Shown in pieces: positions 6,069 to 7,283 of a stretch of 7,283 bases of DNA (positions within the stretch are counted from its first letter, which is position 1; every line of letters begins with the position of its first letter). The stretch spans positions 1 through 7,283 of the forward strand of contig DMYK01000268.1 in NCBI GenBank assembly GCA_003483675.1. The letters run 5' to 3'. Made by a program: the position numbers and the translations under genes. Origin of the DNA: Microcoleaceae cyanobacterium UBA11344 (GTDB lineage Bacteria; Cyanobacteriota; Cyanobacteriia; Cyanobacteriales; Microcoleaceae). Below the pieces are notes generated by a model. It searched no databases. It worked only from the letters and a program-made list of their open reading frames with translations, and was not told where the DNA came from.

Positions 6069-6104
6069 CTTTCCCCGATCGATCAGGATAAATTTCTGTG
6101 AAAT

Positions 6105-6749
6105 TCAGGACTTCTGCAAAAAACCAGATTCCCTTAACTCTGCTGCTTCTACCAGTAGCCAAGCACCGGCAAAATTCAGCCTCCCCCATATTGTCAGAGG
6201 CTTTTCGGTTTCACAAATCTGTAAAAACTGGTCGGTTTCAGGCTCTAAAGTCACGAGTTGCCAAGTTCGATCGGCATTGGATGCCGAATCAGTCAGCGTC
6301 AGGGCGTAATCTTGTTCGCCTCGGCGGTGGAAAATGCCAGAAAAGGGGCTTTGAGTATTTCTGCTGTCAGTGCTTGGTTTCTCTACCGACAAAGGACAAT
6401 TGCCGCTGGCTGGATAGGAGGAAGGTCGATCGCAATAATAGCGTTGCCAGTAAAGCCAATCCGATCGATTAGGTGTCAAATTAAATAAAGGAATGACTGC
6501 CGCACTCGCCTCGAAATCTTGCAGCAAAGCCTCCTGTAAAACTCTGACCGGCAAATCCCGCGGCTGACATCCCCGCCCGACACACAAAGCCGCCGCCATC
6601 CCCGCAGCCTGTCCGATATTCATTACCGTCGGCTGTAAGCGAGTGGCATCGTTAGCGATGTGAGAAACGGAGATATTTTTTTCGCAGACTAGCAAACCGT
6701 CTGTATTCGCAGGAATTAGTGCACTGTTAAGACGGAAGACATGAGAATT
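6105..6749 (-). pseudogene. 5'-truncated FAD-dependent oxidoreductase remnant
   Basis: The open frame runs from just after a TAA at 6750-6752 to TGA at 6105. Its recognisable part begins LNSALIPANTDGLLVCEKN and continues with SHIANDATRLQPTVMNIGQAAGMAAALCV. This is the conserved C-terminal part of FAD-dependent oxidoreductases of the FAD_oxidored (PF12831) type, where NIGQAAGMAAAL closes the flavin-binding domain. The N-terminal GxGxxG half, several hundred residues, is absent here, and only TTG or GTG starts are available. A free-standing protein would lack the dinucleotide-binding fold, so it is most likely dead. The C-terminal extension (about 80-196 counted from TTG at 6695) looks intact and ends naturally. 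The break, near 6730-6750, adjoins interspersed repeats. It lies 76 nt upstream of patX (copy B) on the same strand. Confidence 0.75.
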
Positions 6750-6783
6750 TTAGATTTTATAGGATTTACGCAGCTATTGTGTC

Positions 6784-6842
6784 TGTCATTCTGAGCGCAG
6801 CGAAGAATCTCGCTCGTTGCGAAGCAACGCTTGCGAATGACA
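6784..6842. repeat. 59-bp interspersed hairpin element (MITE/REP-like)
   Basis: Terminal inverted repeats TGTCATTC (6784-6791) and GAATGACA (6835-6842) enclose CTGAGCGCAGCGAAGAATCTC and an inner perfect hairpin CGTTGC-GAA-GCAACG (6815-6829). From memory, the TCATTCTGAGCG...CGAAGAATCT core is a widespread bacterial interspersed repeat. It lies 35 bp beyond the break of the oxidoreductase remnant. Confidence 0.7.
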
Positions 6843-7043
6843 CATAGGCTTTGCGTGTGAGATTTGAGAATGGCGATCGACAAAAGCCACATAAAATATA
6901 AGTAGAAACACTTAAAAAAAACGAATACCCAGATCCTTGATTTGTTTAAGAAGTCAGCTATCTAATAGCGATCGATCGCATTTTACGTTTAATGAGGAAC
7001 GAGTTACTTACTTTGAGATCAAATATTTCTCCTCTTCCCTCTT

Positions 7044-7070
7044 CCTCTGCGTCCTCTGCGGCCTCTGCGG
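7044..7070 (+). repeat. Tandem CCTCTGCG[T/G] x3
   Basis: Three 9-bp units CCTCTGCGT, CCTCTGCGG, CCTCTGCGG followed by TTAAAA. This matches, from memory, a common cyanobacterial intergenic repeat; a fragment of the same type is at 2014-2028. Confidence 0.8.
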
Positions 7071-7148
7071 TTAAAAAAATTAGTTATTTTTAGAGTTAAG
7101 ATCGCAATTCAACAGGACTTACGCATGGTAACAGTGTGGCAAAAGTTT

Positions 7149-7176
7149 GAGATTCTTCGCGACCCTCAGAATGACA
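7149..7176 (-). repeat. Inverted partial copy of the 6784-6811 half-element
   Basis: The complement of these 28 bp equals 6784-6811 at 25 of 28 positions by hand count; the mismatches are confined to the four central bases after TGTCATTCTGAG. With the first copy it could form a large stem about 390 bp across. Confidence 0.65.
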
Positions 7177-7283
7177 TAATTAGGTTATTAGTGCGTCCAG
7201 GACTATAAACAATCCGAAAATGGGGAACCGCGACAGTAAAGTCATGCGTCGCATAAACGTCACCATAAACTACTCACAAAGCA

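Larger units (their letters stand above)
5582..6104. repeat. Segmental duplication, copy B (contains patX with ERGSGR)
   Basis: The second, tandem copy of the 4797-5315 segment, same orientation and similar length. It includes the hairpin (5587-5628), the patX frame (5849-6028) and the promoter inverted repeat (6036-6068). The upstream part GATCGATCAGGATAAATTTC aligns with GATCGGGATGAATTTAC of copy A. It ends at the stop codon (6105-6107) of the truncated oxidoreductase. Confidence 0.85.
6750..7283. other. Repeat-rich intergenic region without a gene
   Basis: No frame on either strand looks coding. The stretch holds a 59-bp hairpin element (6784-6842), an inverted partial copy (7149-7176), a 9-bp tandem repeat (7044-7070), AGGATTTACGCA (6761-6772) and AGGACTTACGCA (7114-7125) as direct repeats, and GCGATCGATCGC (6968-6979). 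Nothing recognisable lies in 7180-7283, where stops occur early in all three minus-strand frames read from the edge. Confidence 0.7.

Noticed and set aside
4680..6070. NtcA boxes (GTA-N8-TAC) for nitrogen control of hetR or patX
   Set aside because: None found by eye in the upstream regions; GTATCCGTAC at 4719-4728 has the wrong spacing.

Overview
The window looks like a filamentous, non-heterocystous (Oscillatoriales / Microcoleus-type) cyanobacterium. The reasons are many HIP1 octamers (GCGATCGC), an intact hetR, short heptamer repeats and palindromic interspersed repeats of the cyanobacterial kind, and several proteins that resemble cyanobacterial families. The genus is an inference; no rRNA gene is present.

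Left part (1-3303), ordinary accessory genes: a small amphipathic-helix protein of unknown function on the minus strand (14-418); two tandem, equally long alpha/beta-hydrolase (lipase/esterase) paralogues on the plus strand (735-1352 and 1355-1966) behind an extended -10 promoter with a palindrome in place of the -35; a VOC (glyoxalase-fold) protein on the minus strand (2041-2472); and, only 12 bp from its start codon, a divergent DUF92 / VTE6-like membrane protein (2485-3303) with a palindromic repeat inside its reading frame.

Right part (3304-6749), a HetR-PatX regulatory island, all on the minus strand. hetR (3437-4339) is preceded by about 460 bp without a convincing gene. About 210 bp upstream of its start lies an inverted repeat that closely resembles, from memory, the HetR operator of Anabaena hetP. 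Further upstream is a tandem segmental duplication of about 520 bp (copies about 4797-5315 and 5582-6104). Each copy carries a small secreted-peptide gene of the PatX type. The copy farther from hetR (5849-6028, 59 aa) ends exactly in ERGSGR, the HetR-inhibitory sequence of PatS/PatX. The nearer copy (5019-5240, 73 aa) has RNSPR at the aligned position but keeps a C-terminal tail that the other copy has lost to a TGA stop. Both copies share an inverted repeat just upstream of the start codon and a hairpin downstream. The natural reading is a HetR activator plus its diffusible peptide inhibitor, one copy intact and one diverged.

Upstream of the patX pair is a 5'-truncated FAD-dependent oxidoreductase remnant (6105-6749). 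The last 530 bp (6750-7283) hold only interspersed and tandem repeats, with no gene I can support.
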